Under the pieces are notes generated by a model. That model did not search any database. It had not been told where the DNA came from and saw nothing but the letters and a program-made list of their open reading frames with translations. A stretch of DNA of 10,366 nt from Phycisphaerales bacterium. GTDB lineage: Bacteria; Planctomycetota; Phycisphaerae; Phycisphaerales; UBA1924. The stretch covers positions 1 to 10,366 of the forward strand of contig JARGNC010000088.1 in assembly GCA_029212425.1 (NCBI GenBank), read 5' to 3'. Position numbers and translations under genes: made by a program. Below are positions 1-6,765 of this stretch, in pieces (position 1 is the stretch's first letter; each line of letters opens with the position of its first letter).

Positions 1-705
1 CCTCGCTGCCCCCCCACCAAGCGGCCGAATCGTCCGCACACTCGAAACCACAACAGTCCCATCCGCACGCAGCCCCGCGAGCACTGTCTTCCCTGTTGGA
101 TCAATCTGGTAATCGACCAGCACCACCGCCCCGTCGCCAGCTTTGAATGAAAGCGACTCCCCAAAGGACTCCTCCGCATCGACACGACGAATCCGACCAT
201 CCTCAAGCACAGAGCTGTACCCAACCCCATCCCCGACCTCACTCCCAGCCGCAAGCAATCTCGTTGAGAACTCGATCGACCCAAGCCGGACCGTGCCATC
301 CGAATACCCACGCGCGATCATCTCACCATTGCGAGCAGATGACTCACTGATTTCAACAGCACCATCAGAAACACCACCGCCGTGTTCACCAAGCCACCCA
401 AGATCTTCATTCTCCAGCAGCCCAACAACGCGTCCCCCATCCGCGTCGCTCATCACCGCCACCTCACCATACGGATCGAGGTACACCCCGTACGGAAGCC
501 CGGCCCGCTGCCCCTCAAACTCAAGCCCTTCCTCAGCAACACCAGAGGAGAACAACGGCACCACAACCCACGCAAGGTACACACAGATACCAAGCACCGC
601 CGCAAGCACCGCGAACCCACCAACCGTCACAACAAACTCGGCCGCCGCGTCGGTTGCATGCAACCGGCGCGACGCCCGAGAACGACTCTGCGTTTCAGTC
701 TTCAT
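1..705 (-). CDS. pstC: PstC-like phosphate ABC transporter permease, long form, N-terminal part (runs off left edge)
   Basis: An open frame of 235 codons starts with ATG at 705-703 and has no stop before the edge, so only the N-terminus is seen. A charged head (MKTETQSRSRASRR) is followed by one hydrophobic segment at about residues 23-54 (FVVTVGGFAVLAAVLGICVY...), then about 180 mostly soluble residues rich in Gly, Asp and Val with repeated D-G turns (DADGG, EDGRIRR, RADGTVVVSS). Known family: some Pst permeases carry a large periplasmic beta-propeller-like insert between the first helix and the PstC permease core; this fragment has that arrangement. It begins 21 bp after the pstS stop on the same strand, which is the main support for the call. 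No clear Shine-Dalgarno precedes the ATG, so translation may depend on read-on from pstS. The permease core itself is outside the window, so another inner-membrane protein with an extracytoplasmic propeller remains possible. Confidence 0.68.
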   Translation of the reverse strand, partial: MKTETQSRSRASRRLHATDAAAEFVVTVGGFAVLAAVLGICVYLAWVVVPLFSSGVAEEGLEFEGQRAGLPYGVYLDPYGEVAVMSDADGGRVVGLLENEDLGWLGEHGGGVSDGAVEISESSARNGEMIARGYSDGTVRLGSIEFSTRLLAAGSEVGDGVGYSSVLEDGRIRRVDAEESFGESLSFKAGDGAVVLVDYQIDPTGKTVLAGLRADGTVVVSSVRTIRPLGGGAAR

Positions 706-726
706 TTGTTCGTTTGAACCAGTCAC

Positions 727-1704
727 TCAAAAATCATAGCCGATCTTGAGTGCCTCAAGGTCTTCACGCGCGATACTTGCAGGAACTGGGAAGTACCCAT
801 CCTTCACAACGATCTCTTGACCCGATTGCGAGAACACCATCTTGATGAACTCAGCACGCAGCGGATCAGTGATGCCGGTCGTAGGATCAGCATTCACATA
901 GAGATACAAGAAGCGAGCGATCGGGTACTCACCCGAATAGGCATTTTCTGCCGTTGCATCGACCGCATCGTACCCATCGTACGAAACTGACAGTGCTTTA
1001 ACACCTGCGGTCTTGTATCCGATGCCTGAGTAACCCAAGCCATACAAATCAGTCGTGACCGCTTGAACCACAGCCGATGAACCAGGTTGCTCTTTAACCG
1101 ATGCCTTGTAATCGTTCCCCTGGAGACCGATCTTCTTGAAGTACCCGTAAGTACCAGAAGCCGAGTTACGCCCGTACAGATTGATCGGACGCGACTTGAA
1201 CTTCGGATCATTCACACCAAGGTCACCCCATGTCAGATCGCCATCAGCGACCGAGTACACACGAGTCAGATCTTCAATGCTGATCTCATCGAGCGGACAA
1301 TCCTTATGGACATACACCGCAAGACAGTCGATCGCAGTCCGTACAGGTGTCGGAGGATATCCGAACTCTTCCTCGAACTTATCCATCTCCGCACCCTTCA
1401 TCGGACGCGACATCGGTCCAAAGTGCGATTGACCCTCGATCAAAGCTGCAGGAGCGGTCGACGACCCCTTGCCTTCCACTTCCGTCTGAGTCGCAGGGTA
1501 GAACTTCTTGAAATCCTCCCCCCAAAGAGTCATCAGGTTGTTCATTGTGTCAGAGCCAATCGACTTGATGCTTCCCGAAACGCCGCTGGTCGCCTCATAA
1601 GTCGGGAGCTCAGGGTCAACCCCGCCGCCCATCATCGTCCCCATCGCGATCAAAGGCATCGCAGCCAATCCCACCATCATCGATGCAAACTTTCGTGATT
1701 TCAT
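727..1704 (-). CDS. pstS: PstS, periplasmic phosphate-binding protein of the Pst ABC transporter
   Basis: 325 residues, the usual length for PstS. It binds orthophosphate outside the cytoplasmic membrane and passes it to the PstCAB transporter. Residues 1 to about 27 form an export signal (MKSRK, then a Met-rich hydrophobic stretch). The mature protein starts its fold with SGSIKSIGSDTMNNL (GSDTM at 50-54), followed by GKGSSTAPAAL (78-88), SRPMK (99-103) and YGRNSASGTYGYF (177-189). The Ser/Thr/Arg residues of these loops make up the phosphate pocket in the family. The C-terminal part (GYSGIGY, YPIARFLYLYVN, FSQSGQEIVVKDGYFPVP) is also typical. The start is supported by GGAGA at 1711-1715, six bases from the ATG. 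A pstC-like gene follows after 21 bp. There is no lipobox, so this is a soluble periplasmic form. Confidence 0.93.
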   Translation of the reverse strand: MKSRKFASMMVGLAAMPLIAMGTMMGGGVDPELPTYEATSGVSGSIKSIGSDTMNNLMTLWGEDFKKFYPATQTEVEGKGSSTAPAALIEGQSHFGPMSRPMKGAEMDKFEEEFGYPPTPVRTAIDCLAVYVHKDCPLDEISIEDLTRVYSVADGDLTWGDLGVNDPKFKSRPINLYGRNSASGTYGYFKKIGLQGNDYKASVKEQPGSSAVVQAVTTDLYGLGYSGIGYKTAGVKALSVSYDGYDAVDATAENAYSGEYPIARFLYLYVNADPTTGITDPLRAEFIKMVFSQSGQEIVVKDGYFPVPASIAREDLEALKIGYDF

Positions 1705-1751
1705 GACAACTCTCCATGTCTACAGAATCAGTTGAACAAAGCGAACTCTTC

Positions 1752-1820
1752 GCCTTTATACAACATTCGCACGCCTTTCATGCGAAAGCGAATTCTGCGG
1801 CATGAAGGTTGTATTAAGAC
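1752..1820 (-). promoter_or_regulatory. Nested inverted repeats upstream of pstS; candidate promoter/operator
   Basis: The 187-bp gap between the peroxidase stop and the pstS start contains an imperfect inverted repeat with arms at 1752-1764 and 1808-1820 (11 of 13 matching; ATACAAC / GTTGTAT is exact). Inside it lie TTCATGC (1777-1783) with GCATGAA (1800-1806), and ATTCGC (1765-1770) with GCGAAT (1788-1793). On the minus strand TATAAA at 1760-1755 could be a -10 box about 50 bp before the ATG; no good -35 box is present 17 bp further up, as is common for activator-dependent promoters. pst operons are normally controlled by a PhoB-type regulator, but I cannot see the direct repeats of a classical Pho box. 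The arms could instead be an RNA hairpin or a different dimeric operator. Confidence 0.4.
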
Positions 1821-1855
1821 GCCCAAACAAAGCCGTAAACCGTTGCCAACCAGCA

Positions 1856-1880
1856 CCTTTGAACACCGAGCCCACAAAGG
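1856..1880 (-). terminator. Weak hairpin just after the peroxidase gene
   Basis: CCTTTG (1856-1861) and CAAAGG (1875-1880) form a perfect 6-bp stem around a 13-nt loop, 12 bases beyond the TAA of the upstream minus-strand peroxidase gene. No U-run follows on the minus strand, so it is at most a weak or factor-assisted terminator. It may be chance. Confidence 0.2.
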
Positions 1881-1891
1881 CCAATTTGCGA

Positions 1892-2566
1892 TTATTCTTC
1901 GCCAAGCAACCCCTCAACCGCCGAGATCAACCCAGCATCCTCCGGAGCCGTCCGCGATGGGAAACGCATCACTACCTCACCCTTCCGATTCACCAAAAAC
2001 TTGGCAAAGTTCCACTCAGGTTCCCCACCGATCGGATCAGGCTGCGCCGCCAACTGCGCGTACAACGGATGCACCCCATCCCCCTTCACAACAATCTTCC
2101 CCGCCATCGGGAATGTCACCCCGTACTCATTGCTGCAAAACAACGCGATCTCCTCATTCGTCCCAGGCTCCTGCGCCCCAAACTCATTCGCAGGGAACCC
2201 AACAATCACAAGCCCATCGTCCTTGTACTTCTGATACATCGCCTCAAGCCCCTCGTACTGAGGGGTCAACCCACAAGCACTCGCGACATTGACAAACATC
2301 ACAACAGACCCACGAAAGTCTTCAAGCGAACGCGTAGACCCATCGAGCATCTCAAACTCATACCCAAGCACATCCTTCGAACTCATCTTCATCTCCTGTT
2401 CCGTTTCAACTGGTGATTCATCACCCACTATCTGGGACACGACGACATCAGATCTTCGCTCATCATCCTGATTCGCCAAAACCACCATCCCCAAATACAC
2501 TGGCAAAAATACCGCTACAACAACCCCTGCACCCATTCCTGACTTCTTACCACAGCACCAACCCAT
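1892..2566 (-). CDS. Glutathione peroxidase-family thiol peroxidase with N-terminal membrane anchor
   Basis: 224 residues from ATG 2566. Reduces hydrogen peroxide and organic hydroperoxides; bacterial homologues with Cys in place of selenocysteine mostly use thioredoxin. Residues 12-31 (GAGVVVAVFLPVYLGMVVLA) are a membrane anchor or uncleaved signal, then a charged linker to about 60, then the peroxidase domain (65-222). Catalytic residues visible: peroxidatic Cys98 in NVASACGLTPQYEGLE, Gln132 in NEFGAQEPG, Trp185-Asn186 in EWNFAKFLV. Cys144 in FCSNEYGVTFPM is in the place of the resolving Cys of thioredoxin-dependent members. The frame can be extended to a TTG at 2617, but that would overlap the divergent gene; ATG 2566 has GGAAGG nine bases upstream. 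A second ATG at 2386 has a better site (AGGAG, six-base gap) and would give a plain 164-residue cytoplasmic enzyme. The domain call is firm; the start is less so. Confidence 0.88.
   Translation of the reverse strand: MGWCCGKKSGMGAGVVVAVFLPVYLGMVVLANQDDERRSDVVVSQIVGDESPVETEQEMKMSSKDVLGYEFEMLDGSTRSLEDFRGSVVMFVNVASACGLTPQYEGLEAMYQKYKDDGLVIVGFPANEFGAQEPGTNEEIALFCSNEYGVTFPMAGKIVVKGDGVHPLYAQLAAQPDPIGGEPEWNFAKFLVNRKGEVVMRFPSRTAPEDAGLISAVEGLLGEE
2393..2397 (-). promoter_or_regulatory. Strong internal ribosome binding site in the peroxidase gene
   Basis: The minus strand reads AGGAG-ATGAAG-ATG, with AGGAG at 2397-2393 and the second ATG at 2386-2384. The six-base gap is ideal, and initiation here would begin the protein at MSSKDVLGYEFEM, immediately before the peroxidase domain and without the membrane anchor. 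It competes with ATG 2566 as the start, or provides a second, soluble product. Confidence 0.5.
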
Positions 2567-2610
2567 ACCGCACCGCCTTCCGCGATCTCCGACCGCTATG
2601 CTTTTCCGTG

Positions 2611-3423
2611 ATGTCAACCCCCTCCAGCCAACACATCCTACGCCGAACCGTCCGCTTCACCATCAATACCGACGGCTCAATCTCCGGATTCAACACCACC
2701 GCTGGTAAACCAACCATGACCACCCTCGGTCGCTACTACGAACTCCAAATCGCCGTCCAAGGCACGCCAGACCCAACCAACGGCTATCTCCTCGGAATCC
2801 AAGAAATCGACGCACTCGTCCGAAACACACTCATACCCATCATCACCGCCCAAATACACCTCGACCCATCCGTTTCGCCCCACACACTCCTGCCCAAACT
2901 CTGGTCCACCGCCGCTGCAAAGCTCGTCCCGATCCTCCACGCAGTCCGCTGGCAACTCACCCCATACCATTCCATCGAGATGACCAACGAATCCAGAGAC
3001 AACAACACCATCCTCCTCCGCCAACGCTACGAGTTCGCCGCCGCCCACCGCCTCCACACCCCCGCGCTCACCGACCAACAAAACGCCGACTTCTTCGGTA
3101 AATGCAACAACCCCACCGGACACGGCCACAACTACAAGGTCGAACCCACCATCCGAGTCCCACTCAGCATCCTCACACCAGAACTCCAACTCAATATCGA
3201 GCAAGCCGTCAACGACGCCATCATCAATCCCCTCGATCACAAGTTCCTCAACTCCGACTGCCCCCCATTCGACCAAACAAACGAAGGCACCATCCCCTCC
3301 GTCGAAAACATCACAACACACTGCTACCAATCCCTCGCCCCAGCCCTGGAAAATCTCGGATGCACCCTCGACCAAATCACCGTCTGGGAAACCGACCGCA
3401 CCAGCGCCACCTACCCCGCATAA
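2611..3423 (+). CDS. Tandem-domain 6-pyruvoyl-tetrahydropterin synthase / QueD-family protein
   Basis: 270 residues from ATG 2611, about twice the usual 120-140 of this family (COG0720). The C-terminal half (135-268) is a complete, apparently active domain: zinc ligands His146 (AAAHRL), His171 and His173 (GHGHNY), catalytic Cys165 in FGKCNNPTGHGHNYKV, Asp209-His210 in NPLDHKFLN, and the pterin-anchoring Glu260 in VWETDRTSATY. The spacing Cys-x5-His-Gly-His is that of PTPS as in animals, not the Cys-x3-His-Gly-His of the queuosine enzyme QueD, so the reaction could be pyruvoyl-tetrahydropterin or carboxy-tetrahydropterin formation. The N-terminal half (12-124) looks like the same fold without the metal site: GRYYELQIAVQGTPD aligns with GHNYKVEPTIRVP, and VRWQLTPYHSIEM with ITVWETDRTSATY. 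No ribosome site is evident; the start was chosen because it lies just before the first domain and avoids the divergent peroxidase gene. Followed after 27 bp by the glycosyltransferase. Confidence 0.87.
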   Translation: MSTPSSQHILRRTVRFTINTDGSISGFNTTAGKPTMTTLGRYYELQIAVQGTPDPTNGYLLGIQEIDALVRNTLIPIITAQIHLDPSVSPHTLLPKLWSTAAAKLVPILHAVRWQLTPYHSIEMTNESRDNNTILLRQRYEFAAAHRLHTPALTDQQNADFFGKCNNPTGHGHNYKVEPTIRVPLSILTPELQLNIEQAVNDAIINPLDHKFLNSDCPPFDQTNEGTIPSVENITTHCYQSLAPALENLGCTLDQITVWETDRTSATYPA

Positions 3424-3450
3424 ACACCCCGACAAGCCCTATCGTCAACC

Positions 3451-4482
3451 GTGTCAGAAGTTCCCGACCCAAAGCGAATCCTCATCATCCGCCCAAGCGC
3501 GCTGGGTGACATCTGCCGTTCCACCCCCGTCCTCGCAGCGCTCAAAGCTCGCTACCCAGACGCCAAAATCGACTGGATGGTCCGCGACACCTACACCCAA
3601 GCGATCGAGCATCACCCCGCCCTCAACGAAGTCATCCCCTTCAAACGCGTCGAGCTCGGTAAGCAATGCCGCCACTTCCGCTTCGGTCCGCTCATCAAAT
3701 GGCTCAAAGAACTCCGCAAAAACAACTACGACATGGTCCTCGATTGCCAAGGTCTCGCCCGCTCCGGATTCTTCTCCCGCGCTACCGGATCCAAACTCCG
3801 GTTCGGGTTCAAAGACTCTCAAGAGCTCGGATGGATCTTCCACAACCAGCGCGTCGAAGCCCCCAAAGCCATGCACTCCGTAGACCGCATGCTCGCTCTT
3901 GCCGCCGCTGCAGGCGCCGATGTCTCCAACCCCGATGTTTCCCTCTATGCCGGACAAGCCGAGCTCTCCGAGGTCATCATCGAATACCCCGAACCCTACG
4001 CCGTCCTCGCCCCCACCTCCGCATGGAACGCCAAGTGCTGGCCCATCGACCGCTTCACCCTCCTCGCCAAAGACCTCATCAAAAACAATAACATCCAACG
4101 CATCATTATCGTCGGAGGCCCAGGCGAACGCCTCCACTGCGCCCCACTCCTCGAACTCGCCAAAGGCCACCCGAAAATCACCGACCGAGTCGGATCAACC
4201 TCCATCGCCCTCCTCATGGCAATCATCGCACGCGCCAAACTCGTCGTTGCCAACGATTCCGCCGCCCTTCACATGGCCGTCGGATTCAAACGCCCCCTCG
4301 TCGGCCTCCTGGGACCTACCGACCCAAAGAAAGCATCACCCTACCAACGCGAATCCGACATCCTGCAGCACATCAATGAAGGCGACGAGTTCTACTTCCG
4401 CGACAACCGTTCCGCTGAAATGATCCAACGAATCACCCCAGCAGAAGTTCTCGAAGCCTGCAACGCACGACTCGACAACTAA
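3451..4482 (+). CDS. Glycosyltransferase family 9 (ADP-heptose:LPS heptosyltransferase-like)
   Basis: 343 residues with a GTG start at 3451. Family 9 enzymes move heptose from ADP-heptose to the lipopolysaccharide core at the cytoplasmic face of the inner membrane. The GT-B layout is visible: an N-terminal Rossmann half opening with RILIIRPSALGDICRSTPVL (9-28; the Gly19-Asp20 pair matches the conserved acidic loop), DCQGLARSG (98-106), then the nucleotide-binding half with LAPTSAWNAKCWPIDRF (186-202; Lys195 in the place of the conserved sugar-nucleotide Lys), IIVGGPGE (219-226), NDSAALHMA (268-276) and LGPTDP (287-292). WaaC, WaaF and WaaQ cannot be told apart from these motifs, so no symbol is given. 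It lies 27 bp after the pterin gene on the same strand, probably co-transcribed by position only. No obvious Shine-Dalgarno. It ends TAA at 4482, whose last As belong to a terminator for the opposite strand. Confidence 0.9.
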   Translation: MSEVPDPKRILIIRPSALGDICRSTPVLAALKARYPDAKIDWMVRDTYTQAIEHHPALNEVIPFKRVELGKQCRHFRFGPLIKWLKELRKNNYDMVLDCQGLARSGFFSRATGSKLRFGFKDSQELGWIFHNQRVEAPKAMHSVDRMLALAAAAGADVSNPDVSLYAGQAELSEVIIEYPEPYAVLAPTSAWNAKCWPIDRFTLLAKDLIKNNNIQRIIIVGGPGERLHCAPLLELAKGHPKITDRVGSTSIALLMAIIARAKLVVANDSAALHMAVGFKRPLVGLLGPTDPKKASPYQRESDILQHINEGDEFYFRDNRSAEMIQRITPAEVLEACNARLDN

Positions 4483-4507
4483 AAAACCCGAAGCATCCAC
4501 TCCGGGT
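4481..4507 (-). terminator. Rho-independent terminator of the serC transcript
   Basis: Read on the minus strand, ACCCGGAG (4507-4500), loop TGGATG, CTTCGGGT (4493-4486) form an 8-bp stem with one G-U pair, followed directly by six Ts (4486-4481). It lies 27 bp beyond the serC stop. The plus strand has no T-run after the stem, so it acts for the minus strand. The T-tract coincides with the TAA stop of the convergent glycosyltransferase gene. Confidence 0.85.
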
Positions 4508-4533
4508 CTGAACTTCCGTTCTTTCAGAAACTC

Positions 4534-5634
4534 TTACGCGTTCGCGCCCGCATGCTCAAGCGCAAACGCCTTCATGAACTCCACGAGCTTCACGCACCCC
4601 TCCTTCGGGAACGCGTTGTAAATACTCGCACGCATCCCGCCAATCGACCGGTGCCCCGCAAGCGTCGTGAGCCCCTGCTCCTCCGCCTGCTCAATGAACA
4701 ACGCATCAAGCTCCGCCGTCGGACACTTGAAGGTGATATTCATCAGCGACCGGTCTTCCTTCACCGAGTGCGGCGTAAAGAAGTCCTGCGAATCGATGAA
4801 ATCATAAATCACCGCCGCCTTCTCCTTGTTCATCTCATCCATCGCCGTAAGCCCCCCCTCAGCGAGGATCCACTTGAACACCTGCCCCATCAGGTACACA
4901 CCGAACGTGTTCGGCGTGTTGTAGCGCCCCTCCTTCTTCGCCATCAGATCGTACTGCATCATCTTCGGAAGCTCGCGCACCGGATTATTGATGATGTCCG
5001 TCTTCGCAATCAGCAGCGTCGTCCCCGAAGGACCAAGATTCTTCTGCGCTCCCGCGTAGATCAATCCATACTTGCTCACATCAATCGGACGCGAGTAAAT
5101 ATTCGACGACATATCCGCGACCAAGAAAGAGTTCCCCGGAGTCGCAGGTAGATCCTTGAACTCCGTCCCCATGATCGTGTTATTCGAAGTAAACTGCACA
5201 TACGCAGGATTCTCCGAGTGCTTCACCTCGTCACCCTTCGGGATGTGGTTAAACCCAGAGTCCTTCGAACTCCCAGCAATATGCACCGTGCCGTAGTGAT
5301 GCACTTCTTTGATCGAATCCTGAGCCCACTTCCCAGTCTCGAAATAATCCGCTGTCCGATCCGACGCCAGGAAGTTCGCCGGAACCATGTAGCACTGACT
5401 CGTTGCACCGCCCTGCATCCAGAAAATCGAGTAATCCTCAGGAACATTCCCAACCGCTCGACAATCCGCCTCAGTCTCGTGCGTCACACGATCAAAGTAC
5501 TGGTTCCGGTGCGAGTGCTCCATGATCCCGATCCCGGAATCAAAGATATTCCAAATATCCTTCTGCGCCTGCTGAATCACGCTCTCAGGCAAACACGCAG
5601 GACCAGCCGAAAAGTTGTAAACACGATCACCCAT
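4534..5634 (-). CDS. serC: Phosphoserine aminotransferase
   Basis: 366 residues, the normal length. Converts 3-phosphohydroxypyruvate plus glutamate to phosphoserine plus 2-oxoglutarate in the cytoplasm; the same enzyme type also serves pyridoxal phosphate synthesis in many bacteria. Class V aminotransferase features are present: NFSAGPACLP at 7-16, the cofactor loop MQGGATSQ (73-80), the Asp-rich strand VADMSSNIYSRPID (172-185), and the Schiff-base Lys198 in YAGAQKNLGPSG. The C-terminal domain ends with GHRSIGGMRASIYNAFP. AGGAG at 5646-5642, seven bases before the ATG, fixes the start. It follows serA by 33 bp and is ended by the hairpin at 4481-4507, so serA-serC is an operon. The phosphatase (SerB) for the last serine step is not in the window. 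Confidence 0.95.
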   Translation of the reverse strand: MGDRVYNFSAGPACLPESVIQQAQKDIWNIFDSGIGIMEHSHRNQYFDRVTHETEADCRAVGNVPEDYSIFWMQGGATSQCYMVPANFLASDRTADYFETGKWAQDSIKEVHHYGTVHIAGSSKDSGFNHIPKGDEVKHSENPAYVQFTSNNTIMGTEFKDLPATPGNSFLVADMSSNIYSRPIDVSKYGLIYAGAQKNLGPSGTTLLIAKTDIINNPVRELPKMMQYDLMAKKEGRYNTPNTFGVYLMGQVFKWILAEGGLTAMDEMNKEKAAVIYDFIDSQDFFTPHSVKEDRSLMNITFKCPTAELDALFIEQAEEQGLTTLAGHRSIGGMRASIYNAFPKEGCVKLVEFMKAFALEHAGANA

Positions 5635-5667
5635 GACAGTTCTCCTAGTTCCGAAAATCCCGCCAGA

Positions 5668-6687
5668 TCAAAACGCCGGGCAGAGTTGCTCTTCATTCAA
5701 TACCTGTTTATTGACAACATGCAGCGTCCGCGACTCTTCAATCACCGTCCGCACAATGCGGATCACCTCAAGAGCAACCGCCTCCTGCGCCTGATCAGTC
5801 GATGCACCAACATGATGCGTCAACGAAACACCCGGCAACTCCGCGATCTCTTGCTCCCAAGCACAATCCTTGCTTGAAGGCTGATCCTGATACACATCAA
5901 GCCCCACCCGGACCCCCTTCTCCTTCACAGCTTGAATCAACGCCTGCTCATCAACAATCTCCCCACGCGAAGTATTGATAAACATCGCCCCAGGCTTCAT
6001 CGCCCCAAAGAACCCAGGCCCGCAAAGCTTGTCCGTATCAGCACACAGCGCCACATGCACCGAGACAATGTCCGCATCCTCGATCGCCGCCTTGAGCGCA
6101 TCACGAGAGTACTCAATCATCTTGATCCCAAGCGCACGAGCGGTCTCTTTGTGCATCGATCGCGACTGCGCACTGACATTCATCTCAAACGCCTGCGCCC
6201 GCTTAATCAGTTCCATCCCGATCGAGCCCATACCCACAACAAGCAAGTTGCTCCCCTTGAGCCCCTTTGCTTTAGAAAACTCTTTCTTGTTCCAACGCCC
6301 CTCACGCAGTGACTTGGTCTGCAGCGAGATCCGCCGATCCAGATTCAGCATATGCCCAAACGCAAGCTCCGCAACCGCGACCGCGTTCATGCCCGGACAG
6401 TTGCAGACCGGGATGCCCTTCACACCAGCAGCCGCTGAATCAATGTTGTCATGCCCCGCCCCAGCGCGGATCACAAGCCCCAACTCCCCGCAATCCTCGA
6501 AGACCGACGCCGGCACCTTCGTCGAACGAACCACCAGTACCTTCGCGCCCGTCGCTTTCAAAGCCGCCGAAATCGTCTCAGGCCCAAGGTCCGCATCCTG
6601 ATGCACATCGCACCCAAGCTCACGAAGCCCATCGATACCAATCTGATCGAACTTATCCGCAATCAACACGCCAGGCTTGCTACCCAT
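5668..6687 (-). CDS. serA: D-3-phosphoglycerate dehydrogenase, short form without ACT domain
   Basis: 339 residues from ATG 6687. Oxidises 3-phosphoglycerate to 3-phosphohydroxypyruvate with NAD, the entry step of serine synthesis. D-2-hydroxyacid dehydrogenase layout: catalytic lid region (1-105; RAGAGHDNID at 74-83, CPGMNAVAVAELAF at 97-110), NAD domain with GMGSIG (152-157), and INTSRGEIVDE (237-247) with catalytic Arg241; His292 in THHVGASTDQAQEAV. The position normally filled by the catalytic Glu (DVFEEEP) reads DVYQDQP, giving Gln269. It ends soon after the catalytic domain, so the C-terminal ACT domain that gives serine feedback in long SerA is absent. An upstream extension to 6747 was rejected because GGAGG at 6698-6694 sits six bases before ATG 6687. 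Position next to serC supports the serine role; a different hydroxyacid substrate is the alternative. Confidence 0.85.
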   Translation of the reverse strand: MGSKPGVLIADKFDQIGIDGLRELGCDVHQDADLGPETISAALKATGAKVLVVRSTKVPASVFEDCGELGLVIRAGAGHDNIDSAAAGVKGIPVCNCPGMNAVAVAELAFGHMLNLDRRISLQTKSLREGRWNKKEFSKAKGLKGSNLLVVGMGSIGMELIKRAQAFEMNVSAQSRSMHKETARALGIKMIEYSRDALKAAIEDADIVSVHVALCADTDKLCGPGFFGAMKPGAMFINTSRGEIVDEQALIQAVKEKGVRVGLDVYQDQPSSKDCAWEQEIAELPGVSLTHHVGASTDQAQEAVALEVIRIVRTVIEESRTLHVVNKQVLNEEQLCPAF

Positions 6688-6693
6688 CTTGAA

Positions 6694-6698
6694 CCTCC
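6694..6698 (-). promoter_or_regulatory. Ribosome binding site that sets the serA start
   Basis: GGAGG on the minus strand, six bases before ATG 6687-6685. It is the strongest site in the window and rules out the longer frame beginning at 6747, whose extra 20 residues show no family similarity. Confidence 0.85.
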
Positions 6699-6765
6699 AG
6701 TGTACGAGTTCAATCCGAACCCGCTCACCTGATTCTAGGACAAGCACACCCCAATTGCCGAGCCA

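Noticed and set aside
1087..1698. Plus-strand open frame (203 codons) opposite pstS
   Set aside because: Arg/His/Leu-rich shadow with no domain; pstS on the minus strand has signal peptide and phosphate-site motifs.
2677..3435. Long minus-strand open frame (252 codons) opposite the pterin synthase gene
   Set aside because: It is rich in Gly, Val, Glu and Asp as expected from the reverse complement of the C-rich coding strand; no family motif, while the plus strand has complete catalytic motifs.
3454..4170. Minus-strand open frame (238 codons) opposite the glycosyltransferase
   Set aside because: Acidic, Gly-rich shadow without motifs; the family 9 glycosyltransferase on the plus strand is clear.
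6653..6661. TTATCCGCA, one mismatch from a DnaA box, and 7-of-9 matches near 9148 and 9818
   Set aside because: Single imperfect copies spread over several kb and lying inside genes; no cluster, so no oriC is claimed.
6688..6747. N-terminal extension of serA by 20 residues
   Set aside because: GGAGG is perfectly spaced for ATG 6687, and the extra residues lack similarity to the family.
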